A stretch of 64,000 bases of DNA from Planctomycetota bacterium (GTDB lineage Bacteria; Planctomycetota; Planctomycetia; Pirellulales; Pirellulaceae): NCBI GenBank assembly GCA_029259935.1, contig JAJDEH010000154.1:12123-76122 (forward strand), given 5' to 3'. Position numbers and translations under genes: made by a program. The notes below the pieces were generated by a model. The model made no database searches. It was not told where the DNA came from and saw nothing but the letters and a program-made list of their open reading frames with translations. Positions 26,117 to 35,977 of the stretch are shown here, in pieces (the first letter of the stretch is position 1; each line of letters begins with the position of its first letter).

Positions 26117-27595
26117 ATGCGCATCGCGACCGGCGGCATCATTCACGAAACAAGCACTTGCGTCGACACGCGGACTACCGTCCAGAGCTTTGAAAATGAC
26201 CGTGGAATTTTTCGAGGCGAAGCGATCCTGAAGCAATTTCAGGGGGCCAACGTGCAAACCGGCGGCTTTATCGCCGGTGCCGAGGAACATGGCTTCGAAT
26301 TGGTGCCGCTGCTGCGGGCGTCGGCTTTTCCTGGCGGCTTGATCCCACGTGAGGATTACGACGCGTTGAAGAACGAGCTACTCCAGCGGCTCAAGGCGGC
26401 CGGGCCCGTCGACGGCGTGCTGCTCGATTTGCACGGCGCGATGGTGGTCGAGGGGATTGATGACGGCGACGGCGACATGATGGCCGCCGCCCGCCAGGTC
26501 GTTGGCCCGGATGTACCGATAGGCGTGCCTCAAGATCTGCACGCCAATCACACGCGGTGGCGAGTTGAAGTTGCCGATGCGATCGTGGGCTACGACACCT
26601 TCCCGCATGTCGACATCGCCGAGCGAGGAAAGGAAACCGCCGACATCATCGTGGCCACGATCCAGGGGCGGATTCGTCCCACGATGGCCCTCCATCAGTT
26701 GCCCATGTTTTGGAGTACGCCTTGCCAGGTTACGGCCCACCCGCCAATGAAAGAGGTGATCGATCGACTGCATGACATGGAGCAGCGCGAGGGCGTGATC
26801 AGCATGACAGTCGCCACCGGCTTTCCTTGGGCGGACGTCCCCGACGCGGGCAGTTCGGTGATCGCGGTGACCGACAACGATCCGCAACTGGCCCAGCGGA
26901 TGGCCGACGAGCTTGGTGGTTGGATCTGGGATCATCGCCAGCGTTGGTACGCGCCGCCGCTCGCGGTGCGGGACGCGCTGGCGGCGGGCGAGCAACTCGG
27001 CCGTTATCCGATCATCATCGCCGATCACTCGGACAATACCGGCGGTGGCTCGCCCGGCGACTCGACCGAAGTGCTGCGGACGTTCCTGGAGATGAAATTA
27101 CAAGACGCGCTGCTGCTGTACCTGGTCGACGAACAGGTAGCCCAACAAGCTCATGCAGCGGGCGTGGGCAGCCGCATTCAAGTTCGCATCGGCGGGAAAT
27201 CTTCGCCGGTTCAGGGACCACCGGTCGAAGCCGAAGCGGAAGTGGTCGCGCTAACCGACGGCGGCTTTGCCTACGACGGCCCGATGTTCGCGGGCCTATC
27301 GGGAAGCATGGGAACTTCGGCGTGGCTCAAGATAGGAGGCGTATCGGTGGTGGTCGTTTCGGCTCGCGAGCAACCGCTCGACCAGGCGTTCGCTCGCGGC
27401 TTGGGCATTGATTGCGCGAGCATGCGCTATATCTGCGTGAAGTCAGCCGCTCACTTCCGAGCCGCCTTCGAGCCGATCGCGGGCTCGATCCACAACGTCG
27501 ACGCGGCCGGCATTCACACGCACGACTTCTCGCAATTGCCCAAAACGAATCGCGAACGGCAAGTCTTTCCCGTCGAAATTTCGCCCACCAGCTAG
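26117..27595 (+). CDS. M81-family metallopeptidase (MlrC/microcystinase C-like)
   Basis: 492 aa from ATG 26117, with AGGA about 8 nt upstream; an in-frame TTG at 26069 is possible but the family starts at MRIATGGIIHETSTC. Further matches are DGVLLDLHGAMVVEG near residue 110, QDLHANHTRWRVEVADAIVGYDTFPHVDIAERG near 160 and ADHSDNTGGGSPGDST near 330. These hold the zinc-binding Asp/His residues of MlrC. The C-terminal MlrC domain ends HDFSQLPKTNRERQVFP. The characterised member hydrolyses linearised microcystin; most homologues act on unknown small peptides or amides. No export signal. Confidence 0.9.
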   Translation: MRIATGGIIHETSTCVDTRTTVQSFENDRGIFRGEAILKQFQGANVQTGGFIAGAEEHGFELVPLLRASAFPGGLIPREDYDALKNELLQRLKAAGPVDGVLLDLHGAMVVEGIDDGDGDMMAAARQVVGPDVPIGVPQDLHANHTRWRVEVADAIVGYDTFPHVDIAERGKETADIIVATIQGRIRPTMALHQLPMFWSTPCQVTAHPPMKEVIDRLHDMEQREGVISMTVATGFPWADVPDAGSSVIAVTDNDPQLAQRMADELGGWIWDHRQRWYAPPLAVRDALAAGEQLGRYPIIIADHSDNTGGGSPGDSTEVLRTFLEMKLQDALLLYLVDEQVAQQAHAAGVGSRIQVRIGGKSSPVQGPPVEAEAEVVALTDGGFAYDGPMFAGLSGSMGTSAWLKIGGVSVVVVSAREQPLDQAFARGLGIDCASMRYICVKSAAHFRAAFEPIAGSIHNVDAAGIHTHDFSQLPKTNRERQVFPVEISPTS

Positions 27596-27665
27596 CCCAC
27601 GAACCGCAGTGACGAGCGCGTCGGATTCGCAATTCAACGGCCTCTTAGTCGCTACGGACTATTCG

Positions 27666-29699
27666 CTACGGAGTTATCCCGGGAATGGAGGGCATTCCGA
27701 GTTCGTTGGTGATCGCGGCCATGATGGCGTCGCTGGTTTTATGTTGATCGCACTGCTGCCGCAACTCTTCGGAAGTAACGATTCGGAATGAATCCATCGT
27801 AAATTCGGCAAACTCGGGAACGGCAATCACATACGTTTCAGGGCGAATATAGCCGGCCTCGGCGAGTTGCCAGTCGAAGATGGCGTCGATTTCCGGGTCC
27901 ACCGTCCCCGTGGCGTCTTGAATCTCGCCATCCATCGTCGGCCACGAACGAACGCTTGGCGGTTTGACGAATTTCACGTTGAGCCGCGTTAAGCGAACTC
28001 CCAATGTCGCCCAAATCTTGGCGATTTGTACGGCGCGATTGGTCATGACGATGCTCGATCGCCGCGCGTCGCCGCCCAGATAGGGGCTCTTGGTCAATTC
28101 GTCCAACCATTGTTTGGCGTGTCCTTGCACCAACAGCGGATCGACAGCATCTTCATCCGTTAACGCGGGGCGCATGCCGATATCATTACAAGTAAGCAAA
28201 TAGAACCCAAAAAAGAGTTCCTTGGTTTGCCGCAACTCCGCGCGGAAAGACTGGGTGATTCCACTGTCGGGCATGGGACGAGCCATCTCCTCCAAAACGT
28301 CCTCGCCCAGGGTTTTCAAAAGGTAGCTTTCCAGGAACGCATACAATCGCGCTCGCCGCAGATAGAAGGCGGCACTCGGCTCGACGGTCAGCCGAGGGCG
28401 GATTTGGTGCTGAAGCAAAATATCGCCCTGCGATTGTTGATCCTGGTCGTCGCGGCGCTCACGGGCGACATTCGATTTCCGCGCTTGAATCTTGAACAGA
28501 GCCAAGTTGCGGAGTTTGTACTTTCCGCTGAGCGACAACTTACGGCTTTCCGGCCCGACCGACGGAACTTCCAAGGCCGCCAAGGCGAAGACTTGATGTT
28601 GCAGCCAGCCATCGGTCTCCGTGGGCCGTAGGTCAATCTCCCCCGATCGAATTTTCTGAATTGCTTCCCGTATGATGTTCCCCGGCACGGGTTGCATCGC
28701 TCTCAGTAATTGCGGAATCAGATTTCGGATCAGCGCCACTTCGCGAATAACGGCCGGCTTCAAAATCGCGATGGTGTGGCGATGCATGTCTCGTTCGTTT
28801 GCCAACTGCGTGTCGACCGCGCCCGCGTCGACCAAGTCGGATAAGGAAAAACAAGTTTTCGGAACGCTGATTCGCGCGAACAGTTCGTCAAGCCGTCGGT
28901 ATTGTTTTAGCAACGACTCGTCCTCCCGCAGCGCTCGGGCAATGGCCGTCGGCACATCTTGGGAATTCAATGGGAATTCGTATTGCAAGAAGCGGAAGAA
29001 CTTCTCCACGCGATCCATTTCCTTCGACCAACTCTGCCACGGCTGGGGCGGACGTCGTGAGGCATTCTCGGCAATACGGATCGCCCACCGATCTTTCGCC
29101 TCCTGGCGATGAAGGGGCAGTTTCCACGATCTTCCCGCCGTTTCGAGCGCCGCCACCAAGAAGGCGGCCGCCTCGCTTTCGGCAGGCAGATTATTCAAGA
29201 TCGCTTCGACGAAATCCGGCGCGGCGGGAGCGACCTGCAAGTCTCCACGAAAGCAAGCTAAGTAAATCGCCGCGGTCAATCGTTCGTCGAACCGGCACGC
29301 CACGAAATCCACCATCCGCGCCGAAGGCAGAAAGTTGAGTTCGTCCGCACGGGCGTTTTCCAAAACTTCGAGATAGGACGGACGCAGGATGAACAGCCGG
29401 CGGTCGATATCCGGCTTCAACGGCGGACAATCCAACTCGAACACGGCCGCGCTATGATTGACTTGCGAAAAAGCGATCGGCCGGCTGTCGACAAGATCTT
29501 CCTCCCATTCCGCGTTCTTGTCACCCAGCCGATCATCCTCAATCGTCCAGTCATCGCGCAGCGGCAGATTCACATAATCAACCATCTCCACGACTTCGTA
29601 CTTGGAATGCCACCAATAGTGATAACCAACGATGCCACAAGTAGCCGCGGTGGGAACACTGAAGATGATCAAACTGATCGCGCAGGATCGAAGATTCAT
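27666..29699 (-). CDS. Large membrane-anchored protein, unknown
   Basis: 677 aa from ATG 29699 (GTG 29702 is the alternative). A hydrophobic N-terminal helix (about residues 5-26) ends at GIVGYHYWWHSKYE and acts as an anchor or uncleaved signal. The remainder is soluble, mostly helical and rich in Arg/Glu/Leu, with no domain, repeat or catalytic motif I recognise. The order of charges suggests the large domain is extracytoplasmic. It stands alone between the MlrC-like gene (convergent) and the YkgJ-type gene upstream. Confidence 0.65.
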   Translation of the reverse strand: MNLRSCAISLIIFSVPTAATCGIVGYHYWWHSKYEVVEMVDYVNLPLRDDWTIEDDRLGDKNAEWEEDLVDSRPIAFSQVNHSAAVFELDCPPLKPDIDRRLFILRPSYLEVLENARADELNFLPSARMVDFVACRFDERLTAAIYLACFRGDLQVAPAAPDFVEAILNNLPAESEAAAFLVAALETAGRSWKLPLHRQEAKDRWAIRIAENASRRPPQPWQSWSKEMDRVEKFFRFLQYEFPLNSQDVPTAIARALREDESLLKQYRRLDELFARISVPKTCFSLSDLVDAGAVDTQLANERDMHRHTIAILKPAVIREVALIRNLIPQLLRAMQPVPGNIIREAIQKIRSGEIDLRPTETDGWLQHQVFALAALEVPSVGPESRKLSLSGKYKLRNLALFKIQARKSNVARERRDDQDQQSQGDILLQHQIRPRLTVEPSAAFYLRRARLYAFLESYLLKTLGEDVLEEMARPMPDSGITQSFRAELRQTKELFFGFYLLTCNDIGMRPALTDEDAVDPLLVQGHAKQWLDELTKSPYLGGDARRSSIVMTNRAVQIAKIWATLGVRLTRLNVKFVKPPSVRSWPTMDGEIQDATGTVDPEIDAIFDWQLAEAGYIRPETYVIAVPEFAEFTMDSFRIVTSEELRQQCDQHKTSDAIMAAITNELGMPSIPGITP

Positions 29700-29827
29700 C
29701 ACGCGGCACTTCTCATTTCACGAGGAGGAACGACATCATGGAGGCGGCGGCTTGGAATCATCGTATCAAGTCCGGCAACGTTCGGCAAAACTGACAGCTT
29801 GAAAAAGCACGGCTGCCGCCCAGAGAA

Positions 29828-31075
29828 TCAACGGGCGTACCAGATCGCCAATTGCTCCAGCGCGCCAAGCTGCTTGAGGCTTGCGATGCGCCGACGATGG
29901 ATCGGACCGACCAGCGCGTCGTGGCCTTGTCCGCGATCGATGGTCGTCACCATGTCGATGGCGTCTTCAGGAGTTGGCGAATTTCCTTGGAGGAAGTAGC
30001 GCATCATCCACAAGGCCGCCGGATAGGCCAGCGCCAAGGCGCGGAACTTCTCCACGATCGACCAACCCTGACGAACGGCGACCGCATACTGTTTGGAAAC
30101 CGCGTTGGCTTCGAAGTAGGCATTCAGCGGCTGCTGTACCGATTGCTCGAAGTGCCCGAACGGTTCTTCCAAGTCTTTGAAATTCGCGGCGGGAAAAGAT
30201 TCGTGGATCCGAGGTACTTCCTGTTTTCCGCGAGCGAACTTGAAGGCCGACCAGGCGAGTCGCCAGCGCTCACTCCACGACTCGCGAACATGATAACTAG
30301 GATGCAGTCGCAAATAGCCGGCCACGGTCAAACGAAACAGGGGGCGCGCCGATCGGCTTGGCGGCTGGCCTTCGCGAAACAGTTCGCTTGATTCATCGAT
30401 CGCCGCCTCGCGGAGAACCGCGGTCAATTCGCCCAGGTCTTGGGCGTCGGTATTTTGAAGCCGGCACTGTTCCAGCAGATCGCAAAATCGTAGCCCGTGA
30501 ACAATGCGACGAATGAGCGGAAATTTGGCATCCGTCATTAGTTTCTCGATGGCCGCGGTCACCTGCATTGTTTCTTTCCAAGACCGCCGGTGTCGCCGGG
30601 TAATCTTCGGCGGCGAGATCTGCTCGGCGATTCTCGGTCGCTGGCGAGCAAAATCTTTGGCTTCCTTGATATGCTCGGCCATCGGCCGGCCTTGATCGGC
30701 GGCCGCCGTCGGACAACTGCGCCGCATCGTCAGGTAGGCCGTCTTACCGACGGGGACAATTTGCAGCGGGTACATCTGGCAGATGAGTGGCTTTCTTTCA
30801 AAGCCGAAATCCTTATGAATGCGGCACAGGCCATCCTCCATGAGGAACACGCAAGTGCCGTCGTCGCGCTGTCCCAGGTGCGGCCGCCCTCCAAACAGTC
30901 CGCGCCGCACGACGGTTTTCACGCCTTGATAGTCGGGGTGCTTGTGCCACTCTTGCTCGCGCAGCTTCGCCAGATCGTCCTCGTCCAAGGGAACGACGTT
31001 GCCCCGGCAGCACTTCCCACAACCGGTGCAATCCCAGCGTTCGACAATCGGCAGTGGCTTGATCGGAAGTGTCAT
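29828..31075 (-). CDS. YkgJ/CxxCxxCC zinc- or iron-cluster protein
   Basis: 415 aa from ATG 31075. The N-terminal part has CTGCGKCCRG (C16-x2-C19-x2-C22-C23), then CVFLMEDGLCRIH and KPLICQMYPL, which together are the full YkgJ (CxxCxxCC) signature for an Fe-S or zinc cluster. Residues from about 130 are a long helical extension absent from short YkgJ proteins and of unknown role (contains LCAG-free, Trp-rich segments such as SERWRLAWSAFKFARG). Function of the family is unclear. It lies 125 bp upstream of the unknown anchored protein on the same strand. Confidence 0.8.
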   Translation of the reverse strand: MTLPIKPLPIVERWDCTGCGKCCRGNVVPLDEDDLAKLREQEWHKHPDYQGVKTVVRRGLFGGRPHLGQRDDGTCVFLMEDGLCRIHKDFGFERKPLICQMYPLQIVPVGKTAYLTMRRSCPTAAADQGRPMAEHIKEAKDFARQRPRIAEQISPPKITRRHRRSWKETMQVTAAIEKLMTDAKFPLIRRIVHGLRFCDLLEQCRLQNTDAQDLGELTAVLREAAIDESSELFREGQPPSRSARPLFRLTVAGYLRLHPSYHVRESWSERWRLAWSAFKFARGKQEVPRIHESFPAANFKDLEEPFGHFEQSVQQPLNAYFEANAVSKQYAVAVRQGWSIVEKFRALALAYPAALWMMRYFLQGNSPTPEDAIDMVTTIDRGQGHDALVGPIHRRRIASLKQLGALEQLAIWYAR

Positions 31076-31188
31076 GAAAAATCGGCGGTGTTGGGACTTC
31101 TAATATAGCACGACGGCTGCTGTGTCCTGCCCTCGATCATTGACCGAATTCGCTCCAGCAATGATACTTCCCGTGAGGAGATTCAAGA

Positions 31189-33009
31189 ATGCGTGAGCCA
31201 GCTATTTACAATTCGTCGCTTCCAAATGCCTTCACTTTCCGTCCGTGTTGGGCGGCCGTTGGGATGGCAACGGTCATGGTTTCATTCATTTTCGCGACAT
31301 CCGCCCGCGGGAAAGAAGATAGTCCGCCGAATGTCGTGCTTATCATGACCGACGACCAGGGCTGGGGCGACGTTCATTCCCACGGCAACGACCAGATTGA
31401 CTCGCCGGTGCTCGATTCGTTGGCTTTGCAGGGTGCCCGGTTCGATCGCTTTTTCGTCTGCCCCGTTTGCGCGCCGACGCGAGCCGGACTGCTGACGGGC
31501 CGCTATCATCTGCGGACCGCGACTCACGGCGTGACGCGCGGCGAAGAGAACATGCGGGCCGACGAGGTGACCGTCGCGGAAGTCTTCAAAAACGCCGGCT
31601 ACACAACAGGTTGTTTTGGCAAGTGGCACAATGGAGCCCACTATCCCCATCATCCCAACGGACAGGGCTTCGACGAGTTTATCGGATTCTGCGCGGGACA
31701 TTGGAATAACTATTTCGACACGCAGCTTGAGCACAATGGCCAACCGTTTCGATCCAAGGGTTACATCACCGATGTTCTCGTCGGCGCGGCGACGCGTTTT
31801 ATCACCAAGAATCGGAAACGTCCCTTCTTTTGCTACGTGCCGCTGAACGCGCCCCACTCGCCTTGGCAAGTGCCCGACAAATACTTCGACAAGTACAAGA
31901 CGCAAGGCCTGGATGACAAAACCGCCTGCGCCTACGCCATGTGCGAAAACATTGACTTCAACATCGGGATTCTTTTGAAGAAGCTCGACGACTTGAAACT
32001 GGCCGACAACACGATCGTGATCTTCACGACCGATAATGGCCCCAATTCCAATCGGTACAACGGTGACATGAAAGGCCGCAAGGGAAGCGTGGACGAAGGC
32101 GGAGTTCGCGTGCCCTTGTTCGTTCGCTGGCCGAAACATATTCGAGCCGGATTGAAAGTGGATCCGATCGCCGCCAACATCGATATGCTGCCGACACTCG
32201 TCGACTTATGCGGTATTCCCACCGAGGAGTCGCTGCCCCCGACCGATGGCCGAAGTGTCGCGCCGTTGCTGTTGGAACAGGATGTGAAGTGGGCGGATCG
32301 CGAACTGTTTACTTTTCGCCGGACGGGCGAACTGGGTGCCGTGCGGAATCAGCAGTGGCGTGCCGTTCTTCAACGCAACAAGCAATGGGCGTTGTACGAC
32401 ATGGCCGCCGATCCGGGGCAAAAGAAAAACATCGCTGCTGATCAGCGGGCCGTTGTGAAAAGGCTGAGCGATTTGTATCAGGCCAAGCTCAAGGACGTGT
32501 CAAAGGCTGGCTTTGAAACATTGCCGATCCAAGTGGGACATGACGAGCGACCGGCCGTCACCTTGCCCGGCCATGAAGCGTTCCTCGAGCCGTCGACGAA
32601 AAAGGGCATCAGTTATCTCGGACGGAACGGTTGGGCCAACGACTGGATCACGAACTGGACCGACACCGATGCCTATCCGTGGTGGGAAGTCGAAGTTGTC
32701 CAGGCCGGTAAATACAAAGTCGCTCTCAAATACGTTTGCTCGAAAGCAAATGTCGGTTCGCGGCTGCGAGTTGAAGTGGGTGGCAAGAGCGTTGAAGGTC
32801 GCATCGAAAAAGCGCATGATCCCCAGCCGATCCCCAGCCCGGACCGCGTGCCGCGAGGCGAAGTTTATGAAAAGACCTGGGCCACGCTCGAACTTGGCGA
32901 AGTGGAACTGCGGCCGGGCCGTACGCGACTGGCTGTGAAAGCACTCAGCAAACCGGGACCCCAGGTGGTCGATTTGAAAGCAGTTCAACTGCGGAAAGTT
33001 GTCGATTGA
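31189..33009 (+). CDS. Secreted sulfatase (formylglycine type, CxPxR)
   Basis: 606 aa from ATG 31189, with GAGGAG 8 nt upstream. The N-terminus (residues 1-42) is a long signal peptide with a hydrophobic stretch ending at TSARG. The catalytic start is NVVLIMTDDQGWGDV with the metal-binding Asp pair. CAPTRAGLLTGR carries the Cys converted to formylglycine, and GKWHNG, VPLNAPHSPWQ and FTTDNGPNS hold further metal and substrate residues. Beyond residue 430 there is a 170-residue C-terminal beta domain (WWEVEVVQAGKYKVALKY), probably a carbohydrate-binding or jelly-roll module. It probably desulfates marine polysaccharides outside the cytoplasm. The next gene starts 11 bp after its stop and encodes an esterase, so the two likely act together. 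Confidence 0.9.
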   Translation: MREPAIYNSSLPNAFTFRPCWAAVGMATVMVSFIFATSARGKEDSPPNVVLIMTDDQGWGDVHSHGNDQIDSPVLDSLALQGARFDRFFVCPVCAPTRAGLLTGRYHLRTATHGVTRGEENMRADEVTVAEVFKNAGYTTGCFGKWHNGAHYPHHPNGQGFDEFIGFCAGHWNNYFDTQLEHNGQPFRSKGYITDVLVGAATRFITKNRKRPFFCYVPLNAPHSPWQVPDKYFDKYKTQGLDDKTACAYAMCENIDFNIGILLKKLDDLKLADNTIVIFTTDNGPNSNRYNGDMKGRKGSVDEGGVRVPLFVRWPKHIRAGLKVDPIAANIDMLPTLVDLCGIPTEESLPPTDGRSVAPLLLEQDVKWADRELFTFRRTGELGAVRNQQWRAVLQRNKQWALYDMAADPGQKKNIAADQRAVVKRLSDLYQAKLKDVSKAGFETLPIQVGHDERPAVTLPGHEAFLEPSTKKGISYLGRNGWANDWITNWTDTDAYPWWEVEVVQAGKYKVALKYVCSKANVGSRLRVEVGGKSVEGRIEKAHDPQPIPSPDRVPRGEVYEKTWATLELGEVELRPGRTRLAVKALSKPGPQVVDLKAVQLRKVVD

Positions 33010-33020
33010 ACGAGGTAACC

Positions 33021-34007
33021 ATGAAATCAGCTCTTCGCCAACGCGCGGTCCTAACACCCGTCTGTTTGGGTTTGCTGCTTGCGACTTTCGTTATGTCCGA
33101 TTCGGCACGAGCCGGGGACCGCATCAAGGTGCTGATCGAAAGCACGATGGATCAAGCCAAGCAGCCATGCTACGTCGTTTTGCCGGGGAACTTCGATCCC
33201 GATGGCGATCCCGTGCCATTGTTGGTTTCGCTTCATTCGTGGAGTGCGAATCTGGAACAACGTCGTGAAACGCTGGAGGCCAAAGCCGAGGCCCGAGGCT
33301 GGATTTCCATTTTCCCGAATTTTCGCGGCCGCAACGACCACCCCGAAGCCTGTGGTTCTCTGCTGGCTCAGCAAGACATCCTGGACGCCGTCGCCTGGGC
33401 TCAAAAAAAGTACCCGGTCGATGAAAAGCGAATTTATCTGATGGGCGTATCGGGCGGCGGACACATGACCATGTTGATGGTCGGCCGTCATCCGCAAGTT
33501 TGGGCAGCGGCCAGCGCGTGGGTTGGCATCAGCGATCTGGCTGCCTGGCACAAACTGCACGACCAACGAAAGAGTCGTTACGCGCTGATGATGCGTGCCT
33601 GCTGCGGCGGCGCGCCCGGAGCAAGCGCGGAGGTCAACAAGCAATATCGCGATCGCTCGCCGATCAATTTCTTGCACCGCGCCGTCGACGTGCCGCTCGA
33701 TATCGCCGCCGGCGTTCACGACGGCCACAAGGGATCGGTGCCCATCCATCATTCGCTGAACGCCTTCAACGCAATTGCCGGGGCCGCGAAAGCCGCGCCG
33801 ATTACGGAGCAGGAAATCCAACAAATCAGCCGCCCCAACGGCCGTCTAAAATCGCCCCGGGCGAGCGACACCGTGAGCGATGATTCGTTCGGTCGCGCGA
33901 TTTATCTGAGGCGATCGGCGGGAAAATCGCGCGTCACGATTTTCGAAGGCGGCCACGAAGGAATCGAAACAGCCGCCATGGCTTGGCTAGAGCGACACTC
34001 GAAATGA
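33021..34007 (+). CDS. Secreted alpha/beta-hydrolase (esterase/S9-like)
   Basis: 328 aa from ATG 33021, with GAGG 5 nt upstream. A signal peptide covers about residues 1-31 (ending SARAG). The hydrolase core has LLVSLHSWSAN, an IFPNFRGRN strand, QQDILDAVAWAQKKYPVDEKRIYLMGVSGGGHM with the nucleophile Ser in GVSGGG, and GGHEG near the C-terminus for the catalytic His. It resembles prolyl-oligopeptidase-type and feruloyl/acetyl-xylan-type esterases. It lies 11 bp after a sulfatase and probably removes acyl groups from the same sulfated polysaccharide. Substrate not determinable. Confidence 0.8.
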   Translation: MKSALRQRAVLTPVCLGLLLATFVMSDSARAGDRIKVLIESTMDQAKQPCYVVLPGNFDPDGDPVPLLVSLHSWSANLEQRRETLEAKAEARGWISIFPNFRGRNDHPEACGSLLAQQDILDAVAWAQKKYPVDEKRIYLMGVSGGGHMTMLMVGRHPQVWAAASAWVGISDLAAWHKLHDQRKSRYALMMRACCGGAPGASAEVNKQYRDRSPINFLHRAVDVPLDIAAGVHDGHKGSVPIHHSLNAFNAIAGAAKAAPITEQEIQQISRPNGRLKSPRASDTVSDDSFGRAIYLRRSAGKSRVTIFEGGHEGIETAAMAWLERHSK

Positions 34008-34020
34008 TGCCCGTCGAGCG

Positions 34021-34172
34021 CTAGTATTTTGTCAGGACTTAGTTTTCGGGTGGCTGGGGTCGAGCGAAGCGAGCACCCAGGATTCGCGCTGGGGGCTCAC
34101 GTTGTTCGACCCGGGCTCACGTTGTTCGACCCCAGCCACCCAGCCGAAAACCAAGCTGCGATGGAACGCTAG
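34021..34172. mobile_element. MITE-like element, copy A
   Basis: 152 bp bounded by CTAG on both sides. The ends are imperfect terminal inverted repeats (CTAGTATTTTGTCA at left; the complement of the right end reads CTAGCGTTCCATCGCA), followed inward by a long inverted repeat GGTGGCTGGGGTCGA / TCGACCCCAGCCACC. A 20-bp unit GGGCTCACGTTGTTCGACCC occurs twice inside. The same design appears at 42230-42366 and 46798-46929. No coding sequence inside. Confidence 0.65.
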
Positions 34173-34183
34173 TTCGGGTCGTG

Positions 34184-34552
34184 TTAGCCGCAACCCCGCT
34201 CTTCTCCAACCGAGATTGCCAAGCCGTCCGGATCGAGATACTGGGCGAGTCGCACGCCGAACTCGTCCTTGGGCTCCTGAATACAGGGCACGTTGTTGTC
34301 GACCATCTTGGCATGAAACTGATCCAGGTTGGGAACACTCAAACCGGGTTGACATCGTCCCGCCACCGCTTGCGGATTGTCCTTTTCGGCGTGGGATCCG
34401 TCGCTGGCGTGCAGCGCGAGGGTCGCGCCGTCGGTGGCGAACTCGGTCCATTCCGGAGACTCGAACTTCAGCGGCAGCCCCAGCACATCTCGATAGAACG
34501 AAACCGCCCGATTCATATCGCTCACAAAAACAATCGCATAGGCTACGCGCAT
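34184..34552 (-). CDS. VOC/glyoxalase-fold protein
   Basis: 122 aa from ATG 34552. It has a single VOC (bleomycin-resistance/glyoxalase) domain: AYAIVFVSDMNRAVSFYRDVLGLPLKFE at the start, WTEFATDGATLALHAS, and AQYLDPDGLAISVGEE at the end, with the usual paired beta-alpha-beta-beta-beta modules. The family includes dioxygenases, lyases and antibiotic-binding proteins, and the exact reaction cannot be told. Standing alone, it has the MITE-like copy A just past its stop. Confidence 0.85.
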   Translation of the reverse strand: MRVAYAIVFVSDMNRAVSFYRDVLGLPLKFESPEWTEFATDGATLALHASDGSHAEKDNPQAVAGRCQPGLSVPNLDQFHAKMVDNNVPCIQEPKDEFGVRLAQYLDPDGLAISVGEERGCG

Positions 34553-34739
34553 TGGAAACCTCCAGGAAACCGACTACCGGATAACTACCGGAATTCTAAC
34601 AGGCCGGGAATTCGTCCGCGACGTTGCTCGTTCCTTGGCGACGGGAATACGCGTCCAGCCCGGCCGCTTCCACGTCTGAGGTAAAAAAAACAGAAAAATC
34701 TCGTCCAAACTTGCCGCATGTGCGTGTAAACAGATTGAT

Positions 34740-35306
34740 GTGACCACGACAAGCGACCACGAGCTGATGGCCCGGCTAGCGGCTGGCGACTCCGACGCCC
34801 TGGAGGCGATCGTTCGCCGTTGGGAAGCCGGCGTGGGACGAGTGCTGGCCCGGCTGACTCCGAATTCGACCGACGTGGACGATTTGCGTCAAGAAGTTTT
34901 CTTACGCGTGTTGACCGCGGCCAGTCGCTACCGAGCCGACGGCCAGTTTTCCGCTTGGCTGTATCGCATCGTGATCAACTTGGCCCGCGATGCCGCTCGG
35001 CGGCGACGGATTCGAAGCTGGCTGCCGCTGGGCGACCATCAGCCGGTAGACCGCAACGGCGCGCCGCGGCAAGCCTGCTCGCAGCGCGAAATGACCAAAG
35101 CTATCGAGCATGCGTTGGCCGCGTTGCCCGATCGGATGCGCGAGGTGCTTGTCCTGAAACATTATGCCGGATTGACGTTCGCGGAAATCGCCTCCGCACT
35201 GAAACAGCCCGCCAGCACGATTAAATCGAGAACCCAATCCGCACTCCGCCGCTTGCAAGCGGAACTTGCGCGGCGCGGAGTGGGCGAAGAGGAGTTGGAA
35301 CCATGA
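34740..35306 (+). CDS. ECF sigma factor
   Basis: 188 aa from GTG 34740 (no better ATG upstream). Region 2 is ALEAIVRRWEAGVGRVLARLTPNSTDVDDLRQEVFLRVLTAASRYRADGQFSAWLYRIVINLARD (DDLRQEVF, the core-binding motif, and FSAWLYRI). Region 4 is LAALPDRMREVLVLKHYAGLTFAEIASALKQPASTIKSRTQSALRRLQ with its helix-turn-helix. It reads as a typical ECF sigma, redirecting RNA polymerase. The anti-sigma gene starts inside its stop (ATGA overlap), so they are coupled. A single A-rich tract (34681-34694) lies 46 bp upstream. Confidence 0.92.
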   Translation: MTTTSDHELMARLAAGDSDALEAIVRRWEAGVGRVLARLTPNSTDVDDLRQEVFLRVLTAASRYRADGQFSAWLYRIVINLARDAARRRRIRSWLPLGDHQPVDRNGAPRQACSQREMTKAIEHALAALPDRMREVLVLKHYAGLTFAEIASALKQPASTIKSRTQSALRRLQAELARRGVGEEELEP

Positions 35307-35977
35307 ACTGCGACGATATCAAACATCAACTGACAGAATTTGTTTACGACGAACTGCCGCCCGACGACCGCCGCGCCGTCGAGGCGCATCTGGCGAGTTG
35401 CCAGCCATGCCGGGATCAGGTGAAACAACTGCAAAACGGCCACGACCTGGTGGAAGCGGCCGCGAACGCCGCGCGAGAGCGCCAACTTGCGGAAATCGAC
35501 GCCGCAGCCGTGGTCCGCCGCGCGGAACAGCGAACGCAGCTTAGCCGCCGCCGATGGCGCGGATTCGCGCTGTTGGCAACAGCCGCCACCCTTCTCGTCG
35601 CGCTGATGAACTGGATGTCGCTACGTTTGGAAATTCACTCAACGCATCTCGTCGTCGGGTGGAGCCAGCCCGTGGAAAACCAATCCGATCAGCCGGAAGA
35701 CCCGAAGCTGGATGCACTGCGTGGGCAACTCGACAGTCACGACGCGCGGCTTGAAGAGTTCGATCAAATGATGCAACTCGCCTTGGCCGAGATCAAGAAC
35801 GACAACGAGGAATTGGAGCCCGGACTGCTCGCATTTTGCATGCGTCTCGATCAACGATTGCGGCAGCAAGAGCAGCGCGGTGAACAGCGCTGGGAAACGA
35901 CGAAACAATTGATTCGACATTGGCGCCCCGAGGACGTGGTCGCCTTGCAACCTTCTACCCCAGGAGCGGCAGAATGA
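35303..35977 (+). CDS. Anti-sigma factor, zf-HC2 type, single TM
   Basis: 224 aa from ATG 35303, overlapping the sigma stop by 4 nt. The N-terminus is a zinc-binding anti-sigma domain (C3, H33 in VEAHLASCQPC with C37/C40). A membrane helix spans about residues 91-112 (FALLATAATLLVALMNW). The extracytoplasmic part is acidic and helical. It probably holds the sigma factor at the membrane until a signal is sensed. Its own stop overlaps the start of the haem gene by 4 nt (ATGA), making a three-gene operon. Confidence 0.9.
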   Translation: MNCDDIKHQLTEFVYDELPPDDRRAVEAHLASCQPCRDQVKQLQNGHDLVEAAANAARERQLAEIDAAAVVRRAEQRTQLSRRRWRGFALLATAATLLVALMNWMSLRLEIHSTHLVVGWSQPVENQSDQPEDPKLDALRGQLDSHDARLEEFDQMMQLALAEIKNDNEELEPGLLAFCMRLDQRLRQQEQRGEQRWETTKQLIRHWRPEDVVALQPSTPGAAE

